Shown: positions 9,309 through 17,684, counted from the first letter of the stretch. The stretch is 64,000 nucleotides of DNA from Pedococcus badiiscoriae (GCF_013408925.1 NZ_JACCAB010000001.1:868001-932000); one strand, 5' to 3'. Translations and numbers: made by a program. Notes: a model not told the origin generated them from the sequence alone.

Positions 9309-9527
9309 GGGGCCTCCCTTCCGTGTGGTCGACCGGCCGGAGGTGAGGGCCCCACATGGAAGAAGCCCCGTGCACAGGGCACGGGGCTCGCACGCGGAAC
9401 GGGCTCGGAGAGCCGTCTCTGCGGGTGAATCGTGGCCTGCGCTGGACGTCCACCACAGTGGAACCTTCGGTCACGTGCTGCCTCTTGCGGTGGCACGCGA
9501 CAACCGAGCGGTCTTTGGTCAGGGTCC
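9309..9527 (-). promoter_or_regulatory. rplJ leader with probable L10 autoregulatory structure and attenuator hairpin
   Basis: The 310 bases between rplJ and rplA hold no gene. About 220 of them would be the untranslated leader of rplJL. Within it, 9364-9388 is a perfect 10-bp stem (agccccgtgc / gcacggggct, five-base loop), followed on the transcribed strand by TTCTTCC, as in an attenuator. Upstream the leader has further complementary segments. In many bacteria L10-L12 binds such a leader to repress its own synthesis. That is the likely role here, judged from position and the hairpin rather than from a covariance-model match. Confidence 0.5.
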
Positions 9528-9556
9528 AGAGTACGGGTGGCTCGGCCACGGACCAA
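9528..9556 (-). promoter_or_regulatory. candidate rplJL promoter
   Basis: On the minus strand TTGGTC (9556-9551) and TACTCT (9533-9528) are separated by exactly 17 bases, a fair match to a housekeeping -35/-10 pair. The site lies between the rplA terminator and the rplJ leader, where a promoter is expected. It was found by eye and has no experimental support. Confidence 0.45.
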
Positions 9557-9566
9557 ATCGGTGGAA

Positions 9567-9605
9567 CGCGAGAGCCCGCCACCGCAGGGGTGACGGGCTC
9601 TCGCG
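9567..9605 (-). terminator. rplKA terminator hairpin
   Basis: A 12-bp perfect stem (CGCGAGAGCCCG / CGGGCTCTCGCG) with a loop that can pair partly, lying 15 bases beyond the rplA stop. It separates the secE-nusG-rplKA transcript from the rplJL promoter. No T-run follows on the transcribed strand. Confidence 0.65.
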
Positions 9606-9619
9606 GGTGGTGCGGGGAC

Positions 9620-10339
9620 TCAGGCGGTGGCCTCGTCCTCGACCAGCAGGTTGCGGGTGCGGGTGTAGTCCAGCGGGATGCCGGGGCCCATCGTGGTCGA
9701 CATCGTCGCCTTCTCGATGTAGCGGCCCTTGGAGGAGGACGGCTTCAGACGAAGGATCTCCTCGAGCGCGGTGGCGTAGTTCTCCACGAGCGACTTCTCG
9801 TCGAAGGACGCCTTGCCGATGATGAAGTGGAGGTTCGCGTGCTTGTCGACGCGGAACTCGATCTTGCCGCCCTTGATGTCGGTCACGGCCTTGGCCGTGT
9901 CCATGGTGACGGTGCCGGTCTTCGGGTTGGGCATGAGACCACGCGGGCCCAGGACCTTGCCGAGACGACCGACCTTGCCCATCATGTCCGGCGTCGCGAC
10001 GACCGAGTCGAAGTCCAGCCAGCCGCCGGCGACCTTCTCGAGCAGCTCGTCGGAACCGACGTAGTCGGCGCCGGCCTCACGGGCGGCCTCGGCCTTGTCA
10101 CCGTTGGCGAACACGAGGACGCGGGCGGTCTTGCCCGTGCCGTGCGGCAGGTTGACGGTGCCACGGACCATCTGGTCGGCCTTGCGGGGGTCGACGCCGA
10201 GGCGCATGGCGACCTCGACGGTCTCGTCGTACTTGGCCTTGGCCGACGACTTGGCGAGGCGGACGGCCTCGAGGGGTGCGTAGATCTTGGAGTGGTCGAC
10301 CTTCTCGGCCGCCTCGCGGTAAGCCTTGCTGCGCTTCAT
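9620..10339 (-). CDS. rplA: 50S ribosomal protein L1
   Basis: The 239-residue protein is full length and carries the L1 signatures [30 protein letters not shown] and [16 protein letters not shown]1 forms the mobile stalk by the ribosomal E site and can repress its own operon by binding the mRNA. It follows rplK by 109 bases that contain a perfect hairpin (10411-10440), and a terminator lies just after it. An ATG start with GGAG upstream is clear. Confidence 0.97.
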   Translation of the reverse strand: MKRSKAYREAAEKVDHSKIYAPLEAVRLAKSSAKAKYDETVEVAMRLGVDPRKADQMVRGTVNLPHGTGKTARVLVFANGDKAEAAREAGADYVGSDELLEKVAGGWLDFDSVVATPDMMGKVGRLGKVLGPRGLMPNPKTGTVTMDTAKAVTDIKGGKIEFRVDKHANLHFIIGKASFDEKSLVENYATALEEILRLKPSSSKGRYIEKATMSTTMGPGIPLDYTRTRNLLVEDEATA

Positions 10340-10410
10340 TTCTGCTCCTGTTTCGAATGGTGGTGCGGTGGAGTTGTGGTCAGTCGGACCAGCGCGGTCC
10401 TGCCACGTGC

Positions 10411-10440
10411 CCCGGTATGCCGCGTGGGCGGCATACCGGG
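10411..10440. promoter_or_regulatory. perfect 13-bp hairpin between rplK and rplA
   Basis: CCCGGTATGCCGC (10411-10423), a four-base loop GTGG, and GCGGCATACCGGG (10428-10440) form a perfect stem. Each arm carries one copy of the window-wide motif GTATGCC. The hairpin lies 8 bases after the rplK stop and 71 bases before the rplA start. It has no T-run, so it may attenuate, stabilise or process the rplK-rplA message rather than terminate it fully. Confidence 0.7.
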
Positions 10441-10448
10441 AACCCTCG

Positions 10449-10883
10449 TCAGAGGGTGGTGTCGATGCCCATCGAGCGGGCGGTGCCGGCGATGATCTTC
10501 ATCGCCTGGTCGATGTCGTGCGCGTTCAGGTCTTCCATCTTCTGCTCGGCGATGGCCCGGACCTGGTCGGCCGACAGCTTGGCGACCTTGGTCTTGTGCG
10601 GCTCACCGGAGCCCTTGGGCACCCCGGCAGCCTTCTTGATCAGCTCGGCGGCCGGCGGCGTCTTGGTGATGAAGGTGAAGGAACGGTCTTCGTAGACCGT
10701 GATCTCCACGGGGATGACGTTGCCGCGCTGGGCCTCCGTCGCAGCGTTGTACGCCTTGACGAACTCCATGATGTTGACGCCGTGCTGACCGAGGGCCGGG
10801 CCCACGGGCGGGGCGGGCGTGGCCGCGCCGGCCTGGATCTGCAGCTTGATGAAGCCGGAGATCTTCTTGCTCTTGGGAGGCAT
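10449..10883 (-). CDS. rplK: 50S ribosomal protein L11
   Basis: The 144-residue protein begins [19 protein letters not shown], with a short extra N-terminus, and has the conserved [17 protein letters not shown] loop and the C-terminal rRNA-binding domain ending in GTARSMGI. L11 with its 23S rRNA segment forms the GTPase-associated centre and the thiopeptide-binding site. It lies between nusG (92 bases upstream) and rplA, as in most bacteria. Confidence 0.97.
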   Translation of the reverse strand: MPPKSKKISGFIKLQIQAGAATPAPPVGPALGQHGVNIMEFVKAYNAATEAQRGNVIPVEITVYEDRSFTFITKTPPAAELIKKAAGVPKGSGEPHKTKVAKLSADQVRAIAEQKMEDLNAHDIDQAMKIIAGTARSMGIDTTL

Positions 10884-10975
10884 TGCTGTGTTCCTTCTGT
10901 TGTGGTGGGCCTACGCCGTGGGCGATGACCCGGTTGCATGCTCCCGGGATGCCGGGAACAGGTGCTGCCGTGCGC

Positions 10976-11893
10976 TCAGATCTTGGCGACCTGGTTGAAC
11001 GACAGCTCGACCGGGGTCTCCCGGCCGAAGATGGAGACGAGCACCTTGAGCTTCTGGGTGTCGGGGTTGATCTCGGAGATCGTGGCCGGAAGGGTCTCGA
11101 AGGGCCCCTCCATGACGGTGACGGACTCGCCGACCTCGAAGTCGACGACGGCGACCTCCTTGGCCTTGCCCGCGCCACCACCGGTCGCACCGGCGGTCGC
11201 GGGGCTCTCCAGGTCGGCCGGGGCCAGCATGGTGAAGACCTCGTCGAGGCTCAACGGCACGGGCTGGTGGGCGTTCCCGACGAACCCGGTGACCCCGGGG
11301 GTGTGGCGCACGGCGCCCCACGACTCGTCGGTGAGGTCCATCCGGACCAGCACGTATCCGGGCATCCGGACGCGACGGACCAGCTTCTTCTGGCCGTTCT
11401 TGATCTCGGTGACCTCTTCCATGGGCACCTCGGCCTCGAAGATGAAGTCCTCCATGTTGAGGGAGGTGGTGCGGTTCTCGAGGTTGGCCTTCACGCGGTT
11501 CTCGTATCCGGCGTAGGAGTGCACGACGTACCAGTCGCCGAACTTGGCGGCGAGGGCGTCCTTGAACTCCTGCACGGGATCGGCGGGGGCAGCGTCGACC
11601 GCGGACTCCTCGGCGGTGTCCCCGGCCTCGGTGCCTGCGTCGTCTGCGTCCTCCTCATCGGAGGCTGCGTCACCGGAGAAGGTCAGGGTCGAGACCTGGG
11701 GCTGGTGGGCCCCGGCGTCGGCCTCGTCGGTCTCGTCACGCTCGACCTCGTCGGTCTCGTCGGTCTCGTCGCGCTCGACGTCGGCCTGGCTGTCGGCCTC
11801 GACGGGGCTGGCGGTGTCCTCTGAGGCAGCACCGTCAGCCGCGACCTGGTCGGTCTCGGGCTCGGCCTTGTCGGTGGTCCACTGGTCGGACAC
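10976..11893 (-). CDS. nusG: transcription termination/antitermination factor NusG with acidic N-terminal extension
   Basis: The C-terminal two-thirds is a normal NusG. The NGN domain begins near residue 118 ([17 protein letters not shown]) and contains the [14 protein letters not shown] segment; a KOW domain follows ([19 protein letters not shown]). NusG links RNA polymerase to Rho or the ribosome. The first 115 or so residues are almost entirely acidic or Ala and include a repeated ERDETDE block. Extended acidic NusG N-termini are known in actinobacteria, but this one is long at 305 residues total. It lies 75 bases after secE in the usual secE-nusG-rplKA order. Confidence 0.95.
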   Translation of the reverse strand: MSDQWTTDKAEPETDQVAADGAASEDTASPVEADSQADVERDETDETDEVERDETDEADAGAHQPQVSTLTFSGDAASDEEDADDAGTEAGDTAEESAVDAAPADPVQEFKDALAAKFGDWYVVHSYAGYENRVKANLENRTTSLNMEDFIFEAEVPMEEVTEIKNGQKKLVRRVRMPGYVLVRMDLTDESWGAVRHTPGVTGFVGNAHQPVPLSLDEVFTMLAPADLESPATAGATGGGAGKAKEVAVVDFEVGESVTVMEGPFETLPATISEINPDTQKLKVLVSIFGRETPVELSFNQVAKI

Positions 11894-11968
11894 GCTGATG
11901 ACCTACTTCCTTCTGGTATTCGCCGGGCGAACCCGGGGTGAGTGCAGGATGACTGCGGCAGGGCGGCG

Positions 11969-12259
11969 TCAGCCGCCGAAGACCCACAGCACGAGCTTCG
12001 TGAAGCCGAAGTCCACGGACGAGACCAGCGCCATCACGAAGGTCACGAACACGATCACGACGATCGTGTAGTTGACCAGCTCGGACCGCGTCGGCCGGAC
12101 GACCTTGCGAAGCTCGTCGAGGATCTGGCTGACGAAGAGGTTCATCGAGCGGAAGAACCGCGAAATCGGGTTGCCTCCGTCGTCCCTCTTGCGGCCGGTG
12201 CGACCAGAGCCGCGGGTGTCCGCGCTCACGTCCGTCACGATGCCTCTGCTTTCACTCAT
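11969..12259 (-). CDS. secE: preprotein translocase subunit SecE
   Basis: The 96-residue protein has a charged cytoplasmic N-terminus, the conserved amphipathic segment around VSQILDELRKVVRPTRSEL and a single C-terminal membrane helix at about residues 67-90. SecE clamps SecY in the SecYEG export channel. It lies between tRNA-Trp, 39 bases upstream, and nusG. A small perfect hairpin (GTGACCGG/CCGGTCAC, 12267-12284) sits between the tRNA and the start and may mark tRNA 3' processing. Confidence 0.95.
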   Translation of the reverse strand: MSESRGIVTDVSADTRGSGRTGRKRDDGGNPISRFFRSMNLFVSQILDELRKVVRPTRSELVNYTIVVIVFVTFVMALVSSVDFGFTKLVLWVFGG

Positions 12260-12297
12260 GTATGCCGTGACCGGGTCCGGTCACAGGTCCTGCTACG

Positions 12298-12370
12298 CAG
12301 GGCAGGAGGGACTCGAACCCCCAACCGCCGGTTTTGGAGACCGGAGCTCTACCAATTGAGCCACTGCCCT
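12298..12370 (-). tRNA. trnW: tRNA-Trp (anticodon CCA)
   Basis: A 73-base cloverleaf reads from AGGGCAG to the pairing CTGCCCT plus discriminator G. The anticodon stem CCGGT/ACCGG encloses loop CTCCAAA with anticodon CCA, and the T-arm reads GGTTCGAGTCC. The 3' CCA is not encoded. It leads the tRNA-Trp-secE-nusG-rplKA unit, a conserved actinobacterial arrangement. Confidence 0.96.
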
Positions 12371-12555
12371 ACGGAACTCGTCGCGGGGGCGATGGGTTCC
12401 GGGAGGCCGACCTGACCTGTTCGCGGGCACGCCAGAAGCATGGCCAAAGTCAACCGAGCAGAAAGCATACGTGAGGCCTGCTGCCGAACGCGAACTCGCC
12501 GCCTCGTGACCGGGGCTCGGACGGCGACTGCACCGCCGCGAGCGGCTCTGGGAGC

Positions 12556-13866
12556 ATGGACGTCGTGACCGAGCAGACGACCACCGCCCGCACTCCCCTC
12601 GCCGAGCGCTCCGCCCCGGAGCTCGAGGCCTTCGCCGCCGAGCAGGAGCGGGCGTATGCCGCGCTCAAGGGTCGGGGCCTGGCGCTCGACCTCACCCGCG
12701 GCAAGCCGGCGGCAGCCCAGCTCGACCTCGCTGCGGGCCTGCTCGAGCTGCCCCACGGCGTCAAGGACGCCAGCGGGGTCGACACCCGCAACTACGGCGG
12801 CCTCGAGGGGATCAAGGAGCTGCGCGAGATGTTCGCGGAGCTGCTCTGGGTCGAGCCGGAGCAGGTCGTGGCCGGTGGCAGCTCGAGCCTGACGATGATG
12901 CGCGACGTGCTGGTCGACCTGTGGCTGCACGGCGCGGTCGACAGCGAGCGCCCGTGGAGCCAGGAGGAGAAGGTCACCTTCATCTGCCCCGTTCCGGGCT
13001 ACGACCGGCACTTCACCCTGCTCGAGTGGTTCGGCATCGAGATGGTGACCGTGCCGATGAACGACGACGGCCCCGACGTCGAGGCGGTGGCCGAGCTGGC
13101 CGGCCGGGACGCGAGCGTCAAGGGCATGTGGCTGGTCCCGACCTATGCCAACCCCACCGGGTCGGTCGTCACCCAGGAGATCGCCGCGCGGCTCGCAGCG
13201 ATGGAGACCGCGGCGCCCGACTTCAAGATCCTGTGGGACAACGCCTACGCGTTCCACCACCTCACCGAGGACGAGGCCAAGAGTGCCGACATCCTCAGCC
13301 TCGCGGCCGCCGCGGGGCACCCGCACCGGCCGATCATGTTCGCCTCGACCTCCAAGATCACCTTCGCGGGTGCGGGCGTGGGCTTCCTCGCGGCCTCGGT
13401 GGAGAACGTCCGGTGGTACACGGGCCACCTGGGCAAGGGGTCCATCGGCCCGGACAAGGTCAACCAGCTGCGCCACGCCCAGTTCTTCGGCTCCCCCCAG
13501 GGGGTGCGGGACCACATGGCCAAGCACCGCCTGGTCATCGCCCCGAAGTTTGCCGAGGTCGAGCGCATCCTCACCGAACGGCTCTCCGGCCTCGGCGTGG
13601 CCACCTGGACGAGGCCTCGGGGCGGCTACTTCGTCAGCCTCGACGTCCTGGACGGCACCGCGGCGCGCGTCGTGCAGCTGGCGAAGGAGGCCGGGATCGC
13701 GCTGACGCCTGCCGGGGCGTCCTTCCCGCACGGCGACGACCCGCGCGACCGCAACATCCGCCTCGCCCCCACCTTCCCCCCACTGGAGCAGGTGAGCGAG
13801 GCGATGGAGGCCGTGGCCACCTGCGTCCTGCTGGCGACCAGCGAGAAGCTGCTCGCCACCACCTGA
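12556..13866 (+). CDS. aspT: aspartate aminotransferase, MocR-like fold-I subgroup (Rv3722c type)
   Basis: The 436-residue PLP enzyme resembles the actinobacterial aspartate aminotransferase family typified by Mycobacterium tuberculosis Rv3722c. It should interconvert aspartate and 2-oxoglutarate with oxaloacetate and glutamate. Visible motifs are LTRGKP near the N-terminus, VPTYANPTGSV, the PLP aspartate/tyrosine region ILWDNAYAFHHLT, and STSKITFAG with the Schiff-base lysine at about residue 267. Start is the ATG at 12556 with GGGAG upstream; a GTG nine bases later is an alternative. It is the first of three plus-strand genes inserted between two conserved minus-strand housekeeping blocks. 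Family confidence is high; substrate is by homology. Confidence 0.85.
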   Translation: MDVVTEQTTTARTPLAERSAPELEAFAAEQERAYAALKGRGLALDLTRGKPAAAQLDLAAGLLELPHGVKDASGVDTRNYGGLEGIKELREMFAELLWVEPEQVVAGGSSSLTMMRDVLVDLWLHGAVDSERPWSQEEKVTFICPVPGYDRHFTLLEWFGIEMVTVPMNDDGPDVEAVAELAGRDASVKGMWLVPTYANPTGSVVTQEIAARLAAMETAAPDFKILWDNAYAFHHLTEDEAKSADILSLAAAAGHPHRPIMFASTSKITFAGAGVGFLAASVENVRWYTGHLGKGSIGPDKVNQLRHAQFFGSPQGVRDHMAKHRLVIAPKFAEVERILTERLSGLGVATWTRPRGGYFVSLDVLDGTAARVVQLAKEAGIALTPAGASFPHGDDPRDRNIRLAPTFPPLEQVSEAMEAVATCVLLATSEKLLATT

Positions 13867-13935
13867 GGCCTGGGTCTGAGCGGTATGCCGCCGAGTCACC
13901 TTGCGACGACGCCGCACGTCGCGCAGGGTGGGGGG

Positions 13936-14433
13936 ATGAGCGATCAACCGGGCACGGAGAGCTTCGAGGACGACCTGGGCAGCGTCAGCCTCGACGACGG
14001 GGTGGACGCGGGCAGTGGGCAGGACCAGCTGCTCGACTCGAGCGAGGGCGACAACGAACCGTCGTCACCACCGGACCTGCAGCCGCGCGCCACCGAGTGG
14101 GGCACGACGGCGTTCGAGCAGGGCCAGGAGGAGACCATCGAACAGCGCATCAGGCAGGAGGTCCCCGACCCGGACTCGGCCTACGGTGCCCCCGACAACG
14201 AGGGCGGCCTGGACCCGGAGGTCCGCGTGGGCGGTTCGGACCCGGACGCGATCGCGGCGGAGGACGACTTCCTGGGCGACGACGGAGTCGGGGCCGCGGG
14301 GGTCGGCCAGCTCACCGACCCTGACGAGGGCGACCGGCCGGACGTGGACAGCGAGCTCCTCGGCTACGAGTCCGCTCCCAGCGGCGACCCGCTGAGCCCG
14401 GAAGAGGCAGCCATGCACGTCGTGGAGGACTAG
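13936..14433 (+). CDS. DUF5709-family protein
   Basis: I place the start at the ATG at 13936, preceded by a G-rich ribosome-binding stretch, giving 165 residues; an earlier in-frame start (13885) is less likely. The protein is very acidic, has few hydrophobic residues and is probably largely unstructured. It matches the DUF5709 pattern in order: an early acidic segment, WGTTAFEQGQEETIEQRIRQ, then VGQLTDPDEG, and the ending SPEEAAMHVVED. This family is restricted to actinobacteria and has no known function. It lies 69 bases after the aminotransferase and 19 before adenosine deaminase. Confidence 0.8.
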   Translation: MSDQPGTESFEDDLGSVSLDDGVDAGSGQDQLLDSSEGDNEPSSPPDLQPRATEWGTTAFEQGQEETIEQRIRQEVPDPDSAYGAPDNEGGLDPEVRVGGSDPDAIAAEDDFLGDDGVGAAGVGQLTDPDEGDRPDVDSELLGYESAPSGDPLSPEEAAMHVVED

Positions 14434-14452
14434 CCCTGCCAGACTGCTCCGC

Positions 14453-15490
14453 ATGCGTCTGGTGACCGCCCTCCCGAAGGCGCACCTGCACCTGCACTTC
14501 ACCGGCTCGATGCGCGTGGGGACCGTACGGGACCTGGCGCAGAAGTACGGCAGCCGCCTCCCCGAAGCCCTGACGACGGGCTACCCGCCGGTGCTCAGCG
14601 GTCGCGACGAGCGGGGCTGGTTCCGGTTCCAGCGACTGTACGACGCGGCTCGGGGCTGCGTGCGCGACGAGTCCGACCTGCGCCGAATCGTGCGCGAGGC
14701 GGCCCAGGACGACGCGGCCGAGGGGTCCCGCTGGCTGGAGCTCCAGGTCGACCCGACCTCCTACGCCCCGTCCGTCGGTGGCATCTCGCCCGCACTGGAG
14801 ATCGTCCTGGACGAGGCAGCGGCCGTCTCCCGCGAGGAGCCGACCCAGGTGGCGGTCGTGGTGGCAGCCAGTCGGGTGCGCCACCCCCTGGACGCGAGGA
14901 CCCTCGCCAGGCTCGCCGCGCGCCACGCGGGCGAAGGATCGGGCACCGTCGTCGGGTTCGGGATCAGCAACGACGAGCGTCGCGGGCAGACGTCGGACTT
15001 CGCGCCCGCCTTCGAGATCGCGCGACGCGCCGGGCTCGCCCTCGTGCCGCACGCGGGCGAGCTCCTCGGCCCGGCGGCGGTCGAGGAGACGCTCGAGGCC
15101 ATCCGCCCTGACCGGATCGGCCACGGCGTCCGCAGCGTGGAGGACCCCCGGGTGCTCGAGCTGGTGGCCGAGTCCGGCGTCGCCCTGGAGGTCTGTCCCC
15201 GGAGCAACCTCGCGCTCGGGGTCTACGACAGCCCGCAGCAGGTGCCGTTGCGCACGATCCTGGAGCACGGCATACCGGTGGCCCTGGGGGCGGACGACCC
15301 GCTGCTGTTCGGTTCGCGGCTCGCCGACCAGTACGAGCTGGCGCGCACCGCTCTCGGCTTCTCCGACGATGAGCTCGCGGAGCTGGCCCGGGGCTCGGTG
15401 ACGGCGTCGCGGGCGCCCGCAGAGCTGCAGAAGGCAGCCCTGGAGGACATCGACGCCTGGCTCGCGACTCCTACAGCTCGTGACCGATGA
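14453..15490 (+). CDS. add: adenosine deaminase family protein
   Basis: The 345-residue TIM-barrel metalloenzyme has the zinc motif HLHLHFTGS (His11 and His13), the catalytic loop LVPHAGE near residue 200, DRIGHGVRS and the metal-binding aspartate pair in GADDPLLFGS. It should deaminate adenosine to inosine, or a related purine or aminodeoxyfutalosine-type substrate; the family cannot be split by eye. The last 20 bases overlap the convergent end of murB. The start at 14453 lies 19 bases past the DUF5709 gene, so the two are likely co-transcribed. Confidence 0.85.
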   Translation: MRLVTALPKAHLHLHFTGSMRVGTVRDLAQKYGSRLPEALTTGYPPVLSGRDERGWFRFQRLYDAARGCVRDESDLRRIVREAAQDDAAEGSRWLELQVDPTSYAPSVGGISPALEIVLDEAAAVSREEPTQVAVVVAASRVRHPLDARTLARLAARHAGEGSGTVVGFGISNDERRGQTSDFAPAFEIARRAGLALVPHAGELLGPAAVEETLEAIRPDRIGHGVRSVEDPRVLELVAESGVALEVCPRSNLALGVYDSPQQVPLRTILEHGIPVALGADDPLLFGSRLADQYELARTALGFSDDELAELARGSVTASRAPAELQKAALEDIDAWLATPTARDR

Positions 15491-16547
15491 AGACCGGCTC
15501 GTTGACGAGGGTGACGCCGAACGCGTCATGAACGCCCTGCTGGAGGTGCCGCGCGAGCTCGGCGACCTCGGATGCCGTGGCGTCACCACGGTTGGTGATG
15601 GCCAGGGTGTGCTTGGTCGACAGGGCGGCCCGGCTGCCGGGCAAGGCGAAGCCCTTCGCGAACCCGGCCCTGTCGATCAGCCAGGCTGCGCTCGTCTTGA
15701 TGTTGCCGTCCGGGTCGGCGAACCTCGGCGGGGTCGAGGCATCCGGGCCGAGCCGGGTCCGCGCCCGGGACTCCAGGGCCGCGAACCGCCGCTGCGACAG
15801 GACGGGGTTGGTGAAGAAGGAGCCGCAGGACCAGGTGTCGTGGTCGTCCGCGTCCAGGACCATCCCCCGCAGGCGCCGTTGCGCCAGGACGGCCTCGCGC
15901 GCGTCCGCCAGCGGGACGCGCTCCCCCGGTGAGACGTCCAGCTGACGGGCCAGGTCGGCATACCCGACGGGCTGGCTGAGCTCGCTGGGGACGAGCTGGA
16001 AGAGCACGTCGAGCACGACGTACCGCGACGTGGCCTTGAAGGCGGAGTGGCGGTAGGTGAAGGCGCAGTCGGCCGCCGCGAGGGTCCGGACCTGTTGCTG
16101 CGCGCGGTCCCACACGCGGACCGAGGCGATGGTCTGCGCCACCTCCTGTCCGTAGGCGCCGACGTTCTGGACAGGCGTGGCACCGCTCGACCCGGGGATC
16201 CCCGAGAGGGCCTCCACGCCCGACCAGCCCTCGGCCACGGCGCGTGCGACGAAGTCGTCCCACACGAGGCCGGCCGCGACGCGCACCATCACCCCGCCGC
16301 ACAGGTCGGCGGACTCGACGGTGACCCCGTCGGTGGCCAGCCGGACCACGCTGCCGCCGAAACCGGCGTCGGCGACGACCAGGTTGGAGCCGCCGCCGAT
16401 CACCAGCAGCGGTTCGTCGGCGTCGTCGACCTCGCGGACGGCGTCGACCACCTCGTCGATGGTCTGCGCGGTGACGAGCCGGGCAGCAGGGCCGCCGACC
16501 CGCATGGTCGTCAGCGACGCCAGGGGGACGTCGTGCTCGTCGTGCAT
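15471..16547 (-). CDS. murB: UDP-N-acetylenolpyruvoylglucosamine reductase MurB
   Basis: The 358-residue FAD enzyme reduces UDP-GlcNAc-enolpyruvate to UDP-MurNAc with NADPH in peptidoglycan synthesis. FAD-binding motifs are visible: TTMRVGGPA, VIGGGSNLVV, SGIPGSSGATPVQNVGAYG. So are the type I catalytic region SCGSFFTNPVLS with the proton-donor serine, and the C-terminal glutamate in LVNEPVFIG. It follows hadB by 10 bases in a rpmG-hadA-hadB-murB unit typical of actinobacteria. Its 3' end overlaps the convergent add gene by 20 bases. Confidence 0.95.
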   Translation of the reverse strand: MHDEHDVPLASLTTMRVGGPAARLVTAQTIDEVVDAVREVDDADEPLLVIGGGSNLVVADAGFGGSVVRLATDGVTVESADLCGGVMVRVAAGLVWDDFVARAVAEGWSGVEALSGIPGSSGATPVQNVGAYGQEVAQTIASVRVWDRAQQQVRTLAAADCAFTYRHSAFKATSRYVVLDVLFQLVPSELSQPVGYADLARQLDVSPGERVPLADAREAVLAQRRLRGMVLDADDHDTWSCGSFFTNPVLSQRRFAALESRARTRLGPDASTPPRFADPDGNIKTSAAWLIDRAGFAKGFALPGSRAALSTKHTLAITNRGDATASEVAELARHLQQGVHDAFGVTLVNEPVFIGHEL

Positions 16548-16557
16548 GGAGGGCCGG

Positions 16558-16980
16558 TCAGTCGAGCTGGACGACGGCGATGCACCGGCCGAGCACCTTG
16601 ACGCCCTCGCTCGTGGCGGTCAGCTCGACGGAGGCCCGGCGAGTGTCCTCGTCGACGGTCTTCACGACCCCGCTCACCTCGACCTCGCCACCGCTGGACG
16701 GGACGACGACGGGCTTGGTGAACCGGGTGCCGAACTCGATGACCCGGCCACCGTCACCGGCCCACTCCTCGACGACGGAGCCGACGGCCCCCATGGTCCA
16801 CATGCCGTGGGCGATGACGTCGGGCAGACCCACGGAGCGGGCGAAGGCCTCGTCCTGGTGGATCGGGTTCTGGTCGCCCGAGGCGGCGGCGTAGGCGACC
16901 AGGGCCTCTCGGGTGACCGTGAGGGTCCGCGGTCCGATGGTGTCGCCGACGGCTGCCTCGGCCAGGGTGCGCGCGCCCAT
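16558..16980 (-). CDS. hadB: MaoC-type (R)-3-hydroxyacyl dehydratase subunit, HadB-like
   Basis: The 140-residue hot-dog protein has the MaoC hydratase motif with catalytic Asp and His in YAAASGDQNPIHQDEAFA. The start is taken as the ATG at 16980; a GTG two codons upstream (16986) overlaps the hadA stop as GTGA and may be used instead. In mycobacteria HadAB dehydrates acyl-ACP in FAS-II. This organism probably lacks mycolic acids, so the pair may act on shorter acyl chains. It is coupled to hadA and lies 10 bases before murB. Confidence 0.85.
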   Translation of the reverse strand: MGARTLAEAAVGDTIGPRTLTVTREALVAYAAASGDQNPIHQDEAFARSVGLPDVIAHGMWTMGAVGSVVEEWAGDGGRVIEFGTRFTKPVVVPSSGGEVEVSGVVKTVDEDTRRASVELTATSEGVKVLGRCIAVVQLD

Positions 16981-16982
16981 CC

Positions 16983-17429
16983 TCACTCCCCTCCCCGGAT
17001 GACGATGGTCGACGTCGAGGTGCACAGCGCCTCGCCGTCCTGCGTTGCGAGCTCGGTGCGGGTGGTGACCATCGCGTGGCCACCGGCCTCGCGCACCGAG
17101 TCGACCGTCAGGGTGCCGAGGACGGCGTCGCCCGCGGTGATGGGTCGGTGGTGGACGAACCGCTGCTCGCCGTGGACCACCCGGCTGAAGTCGATGCCCG
17201 CCTCGGGGTCCTCGACCAGCTGGCGGTCGCACTGCTGGGCCAGGGTCACCGCGAAGGTGGGCGGGGCGATCACGTCGCGGTAGCCGGCGGCGCGGGCAGC
17301 GTCAGGCGAGGTGTGGACCGGGTCCTTGGAGCCCACCGCGGCGGCGAAGGCGGCCAGCATCGCCGCGTCCACGGCATACGGGCCACTGGGCGGGTAGCTG
17401 CGCCCTGCGAATTCTGCGTTGACGGCCAT
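16983..17429 (-). CDS. hadA: MaoC-like dehydratase subunit, HadA/UPF0336 family
   Basis: The ATG at 17429 (MAVNAEFAG) gives 148 residues; an upstream in-frame start at 17462 adds only an unconserved Arg-rich peptide. The protein has the hot-dog N-domain of FAS1-type dehydratases (GSKDPVHTSPDAARAAGYRDVIAPPTF) but lacks the full catalytic motif found in HadB. This fits a scaffold partner that binds the acyl chain. It lies in the conserved rpmG-hadA-hadB order; a terminator at 17469-17496 separates it from rpmG, so expression may rely on read-through or a local promoter. Confidence 0.85.
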   Translation of the reverse strand: MAVNAEFAGRSYPPSGPYAVDAAMLAAFAAAVGSKDPVHTSPDAARAAGYRDVIAPPTFAVTLAQQCDRQLVEDPEAGIDFSRVVHGEQRFVHHRPITAGDAVLGTLTVDSVREAGGHAMVTTRTELATQDGEALCTSTSTIVIRGGE

Positions 17430-17468
17430 GCGCCCCACCCTATGGGGCCGGGGTCCGGACACGACAAA

Positions 17469-17496
17469 GCCGCCCGGGACAGAGGTCCGGGGCGGC
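17469..17496 (-). terminator. rpmG terminator
   Basis: On the transcribed strand the stem GCCGCCCCGGAC/GTCCCGGGCGGC (one bulge) encloses a four-base loop and is followed directly by TTTGTCGT. It starts 17 bases after the rpmG stop. The T-tract makes it the best intrinsic terminator of this block. Confidence 0.8.
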
Positions 17497-17513
17497 CGTC
17501 GACGAGCGTCAGG

Positions 17514-17684
17514 TCAGCGGGTCTCGCGGTGCAGCGTGTGCTTGCCGTCGCGGGGGCAGAACTTCTTCATCTCCAAGCGGTCGGGGTTGTTCCGACGGTT
17601 CTTCTTGGTGATGTAGTTGCGCTCCTTGCAATCCACGCACGCCAAGGTGATCTTGGGGCGGACATCGGTGCTCTTGCTGGCCAC
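17514..17684 (-). CDS. rpmG: 50S ribosomal protein L33
   Basis: A 56-residue protein starting at GTG 17684, with the L33 pattern [19 protein letters not shown] and [20 protein letters not shown]. Zinc-ribbon L33 proteins have two CxxC pairs. Here the first pair is intact (C16, C19), but the second is C43-x-x-D46, so one ligand is changed and the protein may bind zinc differently or not at all. It follows tRNA-Thr and tRNA-Met on the same strand and ends at a clear terminator. Confidence 0.92.
   Translation of the reverse strand: MASKSTDVRPKITLACVDCKERNYITKKNRRNNPDRLEMKKFCPRDGKHTLHRETR

Noticed and set aside
12421..12480. A minus-strand TTGACT as -35 of the tRNA-Trp promoter
   Set aside because: No acceptable -10 hexamer lies 16-18 bases downstream; the nearby TATGCT has no matching -35 at proper distance.
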